Below are positions 1-7,716 of a DNA stretch of 64,000 bases, one piece after another. The notes beneath the pieces were generated by a model. It had not been told where the DNA came from. It did not search any database and saw only the letters and a program-made list of their open reading frames with translations. Within the stretch, counting starts at the first letter, position 1. The number at the start of each line of letters is the position of its first letter. The DNA comes from JADLHS01 sp039806955 (GTDB lineage: Bacteria > Verrucomicrobiota > Verrucomicrobiia > Limisphaerales > JADLHS01). The translations under genes were made by a program, and so were the position numbers. The stretch lies in the NCBI GenBank assembly GCA_039806955.1, contig JBDHQI010000001.1, forward strand, positions 124,001 to 188,000, read 5' to 3'.

Positions 1-1862
1 ATGACTTCCAAATCGAGATCGTTGACGAGCGCCACCGCCGCCGCTGGCAATCCGGGAACGTCCGTGTAGGCGAGGGTGATTTTCAACGGCTCATCAGAAC
101 TGCCGATGATAATCCGCTTTTCAAAAACGGCCCCGTTGGTAAGTAGCGCGGTTTGATCGGTGAAATCATAATTCCGTGTGGAAGCCAGCAGCGCTGGCAA
201 ATCTACGCGACCCCAACCTTCGTCGTTGTTCGGAACGGCGGCGGCGGTGGTCAGGCCGTCGTCCATATCCGTGGCGGAATTGATCAGCGCCGCTTTGACC
301 AGGGCCGGGGAAGGTGTGACGCCATTCTGATGCTCGCGCCAGTACTGCACAAAAACCGCCGCCGCCCCGGCAACGTGCGGCCCGGCCTGGCTCGTGCCGC
401 CTTGATACAGGTAACGGTCCGAAATTGGCCACCAGGCATAATCGTCGTTCGCGTAAACCGAGCGGAGCGAAGCGATCCAGCTTCCCGGCGCGGTCAGGTC
501 CGGTTTGATCCGTCCGTCCGCGCAGGGGCCGCGGCTGGAAAAATCGGCCATGGCGTCGGCCCCGTCCGCATAGATCGCGAACTCTTCAATGGGCAGGTTG
601 AAGCGGTCATTTTGCGCGGCTCCGGTGGCGATGACATTTTTTGCGACGGCCGGGCTGCCCACCGTTTGGCGGTTGGGCCCGGCGTTGCCGGCCGAAAATT
701 CCAGAATGTACGGCTGATCGCCCAGCGTCAGCGCATCGGCATCGCGCACCAGCGCGTCAAATTCCATGGCGCTGATGTCGTACTGGCCCTGCGTGTCATC
801 TCCCCAACTGTTCGAGCCGATGTCGGCTCCGGCACGTTTGGCATCGCGGGTGAGCGTTTCAAAACTGGGCGGCGGTGCATAACCTCCGGCCGCATCGAAG
901 ATCCGTTGTCCAATCAAACTCGCTCCCGGCGCCACGCCTAATCCGTACAGAAAATTATCCTCATCGGTTTCGCCCGTCGCGCCGTTGCCCGCAATGATGC
1001 CGGCGCAATGCGTGCCGTGACTGTGCTCGTCCGCCGCGTCTTCCAGTTGCCCGGGCGTGCCGTAATAAAATAGAGCGCGCACACGACCTTGAATATCGGG
1101 ATGCATGGAGTTGGTGTCGCCGCTGTCCAAGCCGCTGTCGGCGACGGCAACCGTCACCCCTGCGCCGTTGTAACCGAGGGCTTGCATTTGCGTCTGATGC
1201 AGCGGTCCGGCGCCGGCCACGATTCGACTGGCAACTTCGTCAAAGAGTTTCATGCGCGGCGCCGGCTCGATCCAGAGCACCGCGTCCGAAGTGGCGAAGG
1301 TTTGAAATTGAGCGCGGGAAACGGTGCCGCGCAAGATGCGTCCGGTCGGCAGCGATGTTTCATGTTCCAATTGATGAAACTGACTGCGCGCCTGCTGGAG
1401 CTGGACTGCGTTTACATCGGTGAGAACGGCGGCCACCGCCACCTCATCGTTGGTGGTTGTGGCGGACAACATTTGCGCCAAGCGCGGCTCAACTTTTTGC
1501 TCTGCACCGTAACGGCCCATGAATTTTATCCAGCCCAACACTTGCAGATCGCTTAACGAGGCGCCTTGCAGTTTGACCACAAACGCATCGTCCGGGACGT
1601 AGCGCAGGAGCGTGACCCCCCGCTGTTTCAACAGTAATTGCTCGGACGTGGTCAAGGTTTGGTTGAATTGGATGAGGAACAAGCCCGAGGCGGTGAGCGG
1701 CGCGTTCGAACCGGGAGCCGCCGCGGCAGCCGCGACTGCGATCGGGGAGGGCAGGGGATTGCGCAGTCGAACGGGCTTGTCCGCCGCGCTTGCGGTTAGG
1801 CCACTGATCACTACTCCCGCCAGCCACCAGCCCAACCAGCGGCGCAAAAACGCTGGAAACAT
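1..1862 (-). CDS. Subtilisin-like serine protease (peptidase S8), C-terminus beyond window
   Basis: Exported endopeptidase of the S8 family. Translation from the ATG at 1862 gives a signal peptide (Arg-Arg followed by a hydrophobic stretch ending near TASAA). A propeptide-like region of about 200 residues follows, then the catalytic triad in one frame: Asp242 in VAVADSGLDSG, His282 in HSHGTHCAG and Ser491 in QGGTSQAGPHVAG. After the catalytic domain comes a KP-43-type beta-sandwich start (LKITLAYTDVPG, LVNDLDLEV), still open at position 1, so the real C-terminus, possibly with a sorting tag, is missing. The frame is uninterrupted for 620 codons. It stands alone on this strand, with a repeat-bearing spacer upstream. 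The substrate is unknown. Confidence 0.9.
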   Translation of the reverse strand, partial: MFPAFLRRWLGWWLAGVVISGLTASAADKPVRLRNPLPSPIAVAAAAAAPGSNAPLTASGLFLIQFNQTLTTSEQLLLKQRGVTLLRYVPDDAFVVKLQGASLSDLQVLGWIKFMGRYGAEQKVEPRLAQMLSATTTNDEVAVAAVLTDVNAVQLQQARSQFHQLEHETSLPTGRILRGTVSRAQFQTFATSDAVLWIEPAPRMKLFDEVASRIVAGAGPLHQTQMQALGYNGAGVTVAVADSGLDSGDTNSMHPDIQGRVRALFYYGTPGQLEDAADEHSHGTHCAGIIAGNGATGETDEDNFLYGLGVAPGASLIGQRIFDAAGGYAPPPSFETLTRDAKRAGADIGSNSWGDDTQGQYDISAMEFDALVRDADALTLGDQPYILEFSAGNAGPNRQTVGSPAVAKNVIATGAAQNDRFNLPIEEFAIYADGADAMADFSSRGPCADGRIKPDLTAPGSWIASLRSVYANDDYAWWPISDRYLYQGGTSQAGPHVAGAAAVFVQYWREHQNGVTPSPALVKAALINSATDMDDGLTTAAAVPNNDEGWGRVDLPALLASTRNYDFTDQTALLTNGAVFEKRIIIGSSDEPLKITLAYTDVPGLPAAAVALVNDLDLEV

Positions 1863-1970
1863 CACGGCGTGAAACTAAGCGGAAAGCGGCAGAATTACAA
1901 GGCGACGCCGCGCGAAATTCTCTCGCATGTAGCGTTGCTTTATGAGCGACGTCCGCTGGCGAGTAAATTT

Positions 1971-1993
1971 AGCGGCGGTCATAGACCGCCGCT
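1971..1993. repeat. REP-like perfect palindrome
   Basis: AGCGGCGGTC and GACCGCCGCT form a perfect 10-bp inverted repeat around the trinucleotide ATA. Such GC-rich intergenic palindromes are common in this kind of genome. There is no T-run, so it is not an obvious intrinsic terminator. Confidence 0.7.
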
Positions 1994-2218
1994 ACAAGCA
2001 ACGCAGACGCGCTCTCGTTTTGATGAAATCGCCAGCGCCGAAGGTTCGGTAGATGGTAGTGTTAAATGCTTTTGGCGTCTTGGCAGAACAGGCCAAATCA
2101 CTCGGTGCTGAATCAAACTCGTGGTTAAGCTATTGCCAGCCAAAGGTGCTGGTCACTTCGCATGGTTAAGGATTGCGTTGGTTCAAATTTCAATCGGGAG
2201 CAAACTCGTGGTGACATT

Positions 2219-2295
2219 TCAAAGCTCCACCGTCTTTCGGGCGCGATCAAAATCTTCATAAAAGGCCATAGAGAGAACGAGGTGAAAAATTGTCA
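2219..2295 (-). pseudogene. Short remnant resembling the 3' end of addA
   Basis: Read on the minus strand, the last codons are DRARKTVEL-stop, against LRAQKTVEL-stop at the end of addA (3915). At DNA level 22 of 25 bases match between 2221-2245 and 3915-3939. The open stretch runs back to the left end of the insertion sequence and is then lost. Either it is a relic of a second AddA/RecB-type gene cut off by the insertion, or a small duplication of the addA 3' end. Too short for certainty. Confidence 0.35.
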
Positions 2296-2312
2296 GAGTC
2301 TGTCTGAGAAAT
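2296..2312 (+). repeat. Left terminal inverted repeat of the IS5-family element
   Basis: Matches the complement of 3240-3256 at 15 of 17 positions, including 13 consecutive bases (CTGTCTGAGAAAT). Confidence 0.75.
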
Positions 2313-2441
2313 CAAATTGAAGTGATTTGAGTTTTTGGCCCGGTCAGGTGCGGGTGAAAAAAGTTGCGTGGAAGAGTGGGGATGACTTGACATGGGCTGC
2401 GCGGATGTGCGGCTCACTTTCGCGGCAGCGCCATTGGGGCG

Positions 2442-3224
2442 ATGAAAATCGCCTCTTACCCAACCGACCTCACCGACTCCCAATGGGAGTTGCTTGAACC
2501 GCTCCTGCCCGCTGCCCAAAAGCGCGGCCGACCCCGCACCTCGTTGCGCGCCGTCTGCGACGCCATCTTCTACCTCGCCAAGGCCGGTTGTCCCTGGCGG
2601 CTGCTGCCGCAAACATTCCCGCCTTGGAAAACCGTCTATCATCACTTTCACCAATGGAGTCGCAACGGACTGTTGGGTCAACTCAACACCCGACTCCGAG
2701 CCCTGACGCGCAAGGCAGAAGACAAGCGGACACGTCCCACCACCTGTGTGCTCGACAGTCAGACCGTGCGCTCCAATCCGCACGGTGGCGCGGTCGGCTA
2801 CGACGCGGGTAAAAAGACCAAGGGCCGCAACCGTTTCCTGTTGGTGAACCCCCTGGGCCTGGTGCTGGGGGCCGCCGTCCAACCGGCCAACACGCCGGAA
2901 CGTGCCGGAGCGATGGCACTGCTCCAACCCGTGCGGCCACATTTCACCCGGCTGCGCAAACTCTGGGTGGATGGAGGCTACACGGGAGAGGACTTCGCCG
3001 CATGGGTCAAAACCCAGCGACCCAAGCTGGAAGTCGAAGTCATCAAACGCAGCGACGACGTCAGCGGGTTCAAGGTGCTGCCCAAACGCTGGGTGGTGGA
3101 ACGCACCTTCGGTTGGTTGATGCAGCATCGCCGACTGGTGCGCGACTACGAACAATCGGAAGCCAGCGCCACCGGCTGGATTTTCATCGCCAGGATCCGA
3201 ATCATGCTTCGCAGACGCGCTTGA
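2442..3224 (+). CDS. IS5-family transposase (DDE type)
   Basis: Catalyses cut-and-paste movement of the surrounding element. The 260-residue protein begins with a DUF4096-type N-terminal domain (DSQWELLEPLLP, then GCPWRLLPQ and FPPWKTVYHHF). It continues into a DDE domain with the three acids visible: Asp in CVLDSQTVRS, Asp in LWVDGGYTG and Glu in WVVERTFGWL. The C-terminus (RDYEQSEASATGWIFIA) is the usual family ending. Length is normal and the frame is intact, so the enzyme could be active. ATG at 2442 follows the noncoding left end of the element by about 130 bp. Confidence 0.93.
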   Translation: MKIASYPTDLTDSQWELLEPLLPAAQKRGRPRTSLRAVCDAIFYLAKAGCPWRLLPQTFPPWKTVYHHFHQWSRNGLLGQLNTRLRALTRKAEDKRTRPTTCVLDSQTVRSNPHGGAVGYDAGKKTKGRNRFLLVNPLGLVLGAAVQPANTPERAGAMALLQPVRPHFTRLRKLWVDGGYTGEDFAAWVKTQRPKLEVEVIKRSDDVSGFKVLPKRWVVERTFGWLMQHRRLVRDYEQSEASATGWIFIARIRIMLRRRA

Positions 3225-3239
3225 TTCCATGCTTTCTCT

Positions 3240-3256
3240 ATTTCTCAGACAGGCCC
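3240..3256 (-). repeat. Right terminal inverted repeat of the IS5-family element
   Basis: Complementary partner of 2296-2312, directly after the transposase stop codon. Confidence 0.75.
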
Positions 3257-3267
3257 TTAAAAGCGTC

Positions 3268-3649
3268 TTACAGCACGGTCACGGGGTATTGCCGCACCAG
3301 CGGGTCGGTCGAAGCAAGCGTGAGCCCGTGCGCCCGCGCCTGACAAACCAGTATCCGGTCAAATGGGTCGCGGTGTAGAGAGGGCAGTCCGGCGAGTTGG
3401 GCGATAGCGGCTTCATCCAGCGGGAGCGGCGCGATCAGATGTTTTTCGCGCTGGAGCGGGATGAAGGGCGCGGGCGGCTGCGGCAACGGCAATTTACCGA
3501 GATGATACTTGACGGAAATCTCCCAAAACGAAACGACGCTCAAGAAAACCTGATTGGCTGGGTCGCGAACTGCGGCGGCAATGGCGGTGGACGACTTTGC
3601 GTCGCCGGACACGAGCCAGAGGAATTGAGGTGTCCAGCAGGATTTTCAT
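3268..3649 (-). pseudogene. vapC: VapC-type PIN toxin with an N-terminal frameshift
   Basis: VapC toxins are Mg-dependent RNases. Most of the protein is here in one frame: SFWEISVKYHLGKL carries the conserved Glu, HRDPFDRILV the conserved Asp, and LTLASTD the last acid. The expected start MKILLDT, with the first catalytic Asp, is encoded from the ATG at 3649 but in another frame. The frame change falls at about codon 8, before QFLWLVSGD (one extra base or two missing). Within the longer frame only a GTG at 3612 is available, and starting there would drop the first Asp. The ATG overlaps the antitoxin stop as ATGA, which supports 3649 as the original start. It may be an inactivated toxin or a sequence error. 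Confidence 0.8.
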
Positions 3650-3864
3650 TTGCCTTCGAACGGTAGCAAAACGTCTTCCGGCAGTGGTGTGTTGAAATCG
3701 TCCGGCACGGTGAACTGACCTTTGACCAGTCCAATCGGGCGCAGTTGCGCGGGGGCGGATGGGAAAAGGGTGAGCAGGCCGAAGGCTTTTTTGGGCAAGG
3801 ATTCCGCGCCTTTGACCGAGACGTGGCCGTGATCAATTTCGACTTCGACGGTCAGATAACTCAT
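3646..3864 (-). CDS. vapB: VapB-type antitoxin
   Basis: Small 72-residue protein immediately upstream of the PIN toxin frame, with a 4-bp ATGA overlap, the classic layout of a toxin-antitoxin pair. The C-terminal GQFTVPDDFNTPLPEDVL is typical of antitoxins that wrap VapC toxins, and the N-terminal strand pattern (TVEVEIDHGHVSVKG) suits a small DNA-binding or dimerisation fold. It presumably autoregulates the pair. The gene lies 50 bp after addA on the same strand. With the toxin frame broken, the antitoxin may be a relic. Confidence 0.75.
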   Translation of the reverse strand: MSYLTVEVEIDHGHVSVKGAESLPKKAFGLLTLFPSAPAQLRPIGLVKGQFTVPDDFNTPLPEDVLLPFEGK

Positions 3865-3914
3865 GGCGGGAAGTTACGCGGAAAAATTATTGTCATCAAT
3901 TCACGGGGCCGACA

Positions 3915-6900
3915 CTAAAGCTCCACTGTTTTTTGGGCGCGGAGGAAATGCAGCCAGCAATTCGTCACGGGGCGATGATAAATCTGCTCCAACGCGGTGG
4001 CATAAACCTCGAGTTGCGGCGCGTATTGTTTTAGCTTGTCCGCCAGTCCGGCTTCGTCCACGGCGTCGGTTTTGAAATCGAGCAACCAGATCTCGTCCGG
4101 CAACAGCACCGCCAAGTCCACCTGACCTTGCACGACGATGAAATCATCCGCCGCCAGCGTCACGGCAGGTTGCAGAACCTTGAGGGTGCGCAGCGTCTTC
4201 GGGTCGAGCCGCGCAGTGAACGGCATTTCCCGATTGATGATGCCGGCGGGCAAGGCGCGGAGTTTTGCGCCGAGATCGGAATGCCAGAAACTGCCCAGCG
4301 CGCCGAAATCCAGCGCGGCAAATTGCTCCTCGCTCAACACGCCGGCGCCGCGCAAACGTTCGGCTTCGTTGCGCAGATCGAGATCGGTCGCTGTGCGGGC
4401 GATGGTGACGAATTGCTGGAAGGTGTGATGCGCGATGCCGATTTCGGCGGCGGACAATTTATCGGCGGGTGACGATTTCAGCCGCGCGGCTTCCGGCGGG
4501 AAAAACTTTCGCGATTCCTCATCCGTTTCATCGGCAAGGCGGCGGCGGATGGCGGTGACAGTGGTTTTCGCTGGCTCAACCGTTGCCCGTTCGTGCGGAT
4601 ATTGGAAATGAATCCGGGTCTGGATTTCAGCGAACGGCTCGACGCCGGGTGCAGTTTCAGCCGCGTTCAACTCGGTGGCTTCCGTTGCCGTCGGTGAAGC
4701 GGGTGTTTCCTGCGCTCCATGAAAACGCCACGTCAAAAGACGGTTTTGGCCACTCGTTTCCTGATGCCACTCATTGGGGGCGGTGTGGTTCGTGAACCAC
4801 AGGTGCAGCCAGGCGAGAAAGCTGTTGGCTTTGAGCCGGGCGTGGTCCGTGAGCTGGGCGGGAATGTGCCAGCGCTCGATTTCGTTCTGGCGCGCCGTAC
4901 TGCCAACGAGCAACAAGCGGTCGCGCGCGCGAGTCAGCGCGACGTAAAGCAGGCGCAGCTCTTCGCCCCACATCGCGCGGTGTTCGTATTGGCTGGCGTG
5001 CCAGTGCGCGAAGCTGGGATATTTACTGCGGGAATGGGGCGGCACGATTTTCGGCGCGAGGCCGATGGTTTCGCTCAATAAAATATCGGCGTTTAGATCG
5101 CTGGTGTTGAAACGGGAGCCGAGTCCCGCCACCGCGACGATGGGAAACTCCAGTCCCTTGCTGGCGTGAATCGTCAGCAAACGCACCGCGTTTTCCGGCG
5201 CGACCTCTGCCGGAGAGTGGTCCACCTCGGCGGCATCCTGATCGGCGATGAAGCGCAGGAAGCGGAACAATCCCTCGCGTTGGTAGGGATCAAAACGTCG
5301 TGCCAGTTCGATCAATCGGCGCACGTTAGCCACGCGTTCGGGGCCGCGTTCGCCGGTGAGGAGCAAGGTTTCGTAGTGGGTGTCCAATAAAATGGTTTCC
5401 ATGCAATGCGTGAGCGGCGCGTGGCGAATCAACTCGCGCCAGCGGCGAAAGCGCTGGTGAAAGGCCGCCAGTTTATCGCGGAGTGCCGTGGTGATGGGAC
5501 GGCCGGGCGCAAGCACCTTTTGCGTGGCAATCCAGAGCTGTCCCTTCGGCTCGGCGATGCGAAGCTGCACGAGTTCTTCCGCCGATAGACCGACGAACGG
5601 CGAACGCAGCACTCCCAGCAACGGCAGGTCTTGCAGCGGGTTATCGAGCAAGCGGAGCAGATTCAAGCCGTCGGCGATCTCCTGCGCTTCCAAAAATCCG
5701 GCGCGTTCCGCTTGCAGAGGGATGCCAAATTGGTGAAAGGCTTTGGCGAACATTTCGGTTTTGCCCGCGGCGGCGCGAAGTAAAACCACCATGTCCGAGT
5801 ATTCCACGGGGCGAAATCCAAGCTGACCGTCGTGCGTATCCGCCACGGGGTAATAGGAGGTTTTTAGCGCCTTGAACTGCGCCGCGATGAGTCGCGCTTC
5901 GCGTTCGACCGCCAGTAAATCTTCCGCGTTTGGAGTGGCTTCGTGGCTGCCGTCCAGCTCAAGGTTGCTGCTGGAAAAATCGTCTTTGGTGAGTACGTGA
6001 AGTTCCACCCGCGGACTCGGGTCCTGGTTGACCGCCAACGCTGCGCGTGCGGCGGCGGCGCCAAAATGTAATTGCGCTTCCACGCCGTAGGTCAGGCCAC
6101 CGATCGCCGGACGCATCAGAACTCCGAAGACCGAATTGACAAAATTCAACAAACCTTCGGCGCTACGGAAATTTTCGGTGAGCGCGAGCACCTGGCCGGG
6201 ATTGGTGGGGCGCGTCACTCCGTGCGCGTCGCTGACCGGCATAGGACTTCCTGCCTCACCAGTTTGTGGTGTTGCCCACGCTGCTTGATAGCTCTGAAAA
6301 ATGCGCGGATCGGCGAGGCGGAACCGGTAGATGCTTTGTTTGACGTCGCCGACGAGAAAGCGGTTGGCGCGGGCGTCTTCGCCGCTCACCGCCTGAATGA
6401 TGGCGGCCTGCGCGGCGTTGATGTCCTGACATTCATCCACGAAAATGAACGCGAATTGTTCGCGACACGCCCGGGCGATTTGCGTTGGCGCTCCCGCATC
6501 CGTTCGCAACAGGCGCAATGCGAATTGTTCTTGATCGGAAAAATCAATGCCGCCGAGTTCGCGTTTGGCTTGCGCGAAAAGTTGACCGAATTCTTCCGCC
6601 AGTCGCAGCAGAACCAACATGGGTTGTCGCGCCCAATCCCAATCCTCGACCAAAGCCGCGCCCTCATCTTTCGCCAGTGCAGAGAGAAATCTGGCGTCTT
6701 CAAAAAAACGTTTTATCGGATCGCGATGAAGCTTTTTAGTGCCGCGCTTCCAAGTTTCGTCGGCGTCATTGATGGCCGCCAGAGCGCTGGCGATTTGCGC
6801 TAAAGTGGGGTCGTCGCGGGTCAGCGGATTTAAGGCGACATGACAGGTCGCGAGATTTGAACACGCATCGGCGGCGGCGGCGAGGGGCGGTTGCCAAAGC

Positions 6901-7631
6901 CGCGCCCAAGCGGAAACCGCCGTGCTGAATTGATGTCGCCAAGCGGTTGGTTCGGCGGCGGAGAACAAAGTCGTTTGCGCGGAGAACCAGGCGTCCGGAC
7001 TTGGCAGCGTCTGACTGTAGCGATGGATTTTGACGATCCACTCGCGGATTTTTTGATCCCGCCCTCGACCGTAGGAGCGGATGAGTTCGCGCACTTGCGC
7101 GGAGTAATCCGTGGTGCCGGCGTAGTGCTTGAGGAACAAATCGTTGAGCAGCGTGTGAATCAACGGCCGGGTTTGCGTTTCGTCCAGCACCACGCAAGCG
7201 GGGTCCAATCCCAACGTATGAAAATTTCGGCGCACCAGTTCCAGACAAAACCCGTGCAGCGTGGAGATGTTCGCGGTGTCCAGCAGGGCGAGTTGCTCCG
7301 CCAGGTGGCGGGCATCCCCATCATCGGGCGGCGCGCTCAAATCGGCTGCGGGTGGCTGCGGAGCAGAGTGGACGGAATGATTCAAGGCGTCCGCCGCTTC
7401 CCGAAGGCGAGATCGCAGGCGTTGTCGCATTTCTGCGGCGGCCGCTTCGGTGAACGTCACCATCAAAATTTGATCCAGGCCACAGCGGCCGCCCGCGACC
7501 CGCTCATGGAGAATCAAGTCCAGACACCGATCGGTGACGGTGCTGGTTTTTCCGGTGCCGGCCCCGGCGGCCACCAGCACGTTTCCGCGCGCCCGGATGG
7601 CGGCGTTCTGTTGCTCGGTCGGATGACTCAT
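3915..7631 (-). CDS. addA: AddA-like UvrD/RecB helicase-nuclease subunit
   Basis: Large subunit of the AddAB complex that resects double-strand breaks. The 1238 residues contain superfamily 1 helicase motifs in order: Walker A AAGAGTGKT (Lys28), DECQD Walker B, GDVKQSIYRFR (motif III), LLTIHASKGLEFP (motif V) and LLYVALTRARDRLLLVG (motif VI). The C-terminus has the RecB-type nuclease core: Asp in GQVDLAVLL, then LLDFKTD and a conserved QLEVYATAL helix. It lies 85 bp downstream of addB on the same strand, so the two are almost certainly one operon. Length and motif set are complete. Confidence 0.93.
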   Translation of the reverse strand: MSHPTEQQNAAIRARGNVLVAAGAGTGKTSTVTDRCLDLILHERVAGGRCGLDQILMVTFTEAAAAEMRQRLRSRLREAADALNHSVHSAPQPPAADLSAPPDDGDARHLAEQLALLDTANISTLHGFCLELVRRNFHTLGLDPACVVLDETQTRPLIHTLLNDLFLKHYAGTTDYSAQVRELIRSYGRGRDQKIREWIVKIHRYSQTLPSPDAWFSAQTTLFSAAEPTAWRHQFSTAVSAWARLWQPPLAAAADACSNLATCHVALNPLTRDDPTLAQIASALAAINDADETWKRGTKKLHRDPIKRFFEDARFLSALAKDEGAALVEDWDWARQPMLVLLRLAEEFGQLFAQAKRELGGIDFSDQEQFALRLLRTDAGAPTQIARACREQFAFIFVDECQDINAAQAAIIQAVSGEDARANRFLVGDVKQSIYRFRLADPRIFQSYQAAWATPQTGEAGSPMPVSDAHGVTRPTNPGQVLALTENFRSAEGLLNFVNSVFGVLMRPAIGGLTYGVEAQLHFGAAAARAALAVNQDPSPRVELHVLTKDDFSSSNLELDGSHEATPNAEDLLAVEREARLIAAQFKALKTSYYPVADTHDGQLGFRPVEYSDMVVLLRAAAGKTEMFAKAFHQFGIPLQAERAGFLEAQEIADGLNLLRLLDNPLQDLPLLGVLRSPFVGLSAEELVQLRIAEPKGQLWIATQKVLAPGRPITTALRDKLAAFHQRFRRWRELIRHAPLTHCMETILLDTHYETLLLTGERGPERVANVRRLIELARRFDPYQREGLFRFLRFIADQDAAEVDHSPAEVAPENAVRLLTIHASKGLEFPIVAVAGLGSRFNTSDLNADILLSETIGLAPKIVPPHSRSKYPSFAHWHASQYEHRAMWGEELRLLYVALTRARDRLLLVGSTARQNEIERWHIPAQLTDHARLKANSFLAWLHLWFTNHTAPNEWHQETSGQNRLLTWRFHGAQETPASPTATEATELNAAETAPGVEPFAEIQTRIHFQYPHERATVEPAKTTVTAIRRRLADETDEESRKFFPPEAARLKSSPADKLSAAEIGIAHHTFQQFVTIARTATDLDLRNEAERLRGAGVLSEEQFAALDFGALGSFWHSDLGAKLRALPAGIINREMPFTARLDPKTLRTLKVLQPAVTLAADDFIVVQGQVDLAVLLPDEIWLLDFKTDAVDEAGLADKLKQYAPQLEVYATALEQIYHRPVTNCWLHFLRAQKTVEL

Positions 7632-7716
7632 GATTCCGCAGGTCGGTTTGTTTCAATTGCGCGGGCCGGATCACCAAGGAGGCCGGTCGTCGGATCGTGA
7701 ACGGTTGTGACGTGTT

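Larger units (their letters stand above)
1863..2295. other. Intergenic spacer between S8 protease and IS5 element
   Basis: This 433-bp stretch holds no convincing gene. It contains the palindrome at 1971-1993 and, just before the insertion sequence, a short piece on the minus strand that resembles the end of addA (2219-2295). The rest shows neither conserved coding nor RNA structure that I can support. Confidence 0.6.
2296..3256 (+). mobile_element. IS5-family insertion sequence, about 961 bp, apparently complete
   Basis: One transposase gene is enclosed by imperfect terminal inverted repeats: 2296-2312 reads GAGTCTGTCTGAGAAAT and the complement of 3240-3256 reads GGGCCTGTCTGAGAAAT (15 of 17 matching). 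Size and single-frame transposase fit the IS5 family. The bases just outside are TCA on the left and TTA on the right. They resemble the TNA target of the IS1031 group but are not an exact duplication, so the outer boundary could be off by a base or two. It sits 11 bp past the stop codon of the vapC frame. Confidence 0.85.

Noticed and set aside
2256..3230. 324-codon minus-strand open frame across the insertion sequence
   Set aside because: Runs antisense to the transposase, which carries all three DDE residues. Not a second IS gene.
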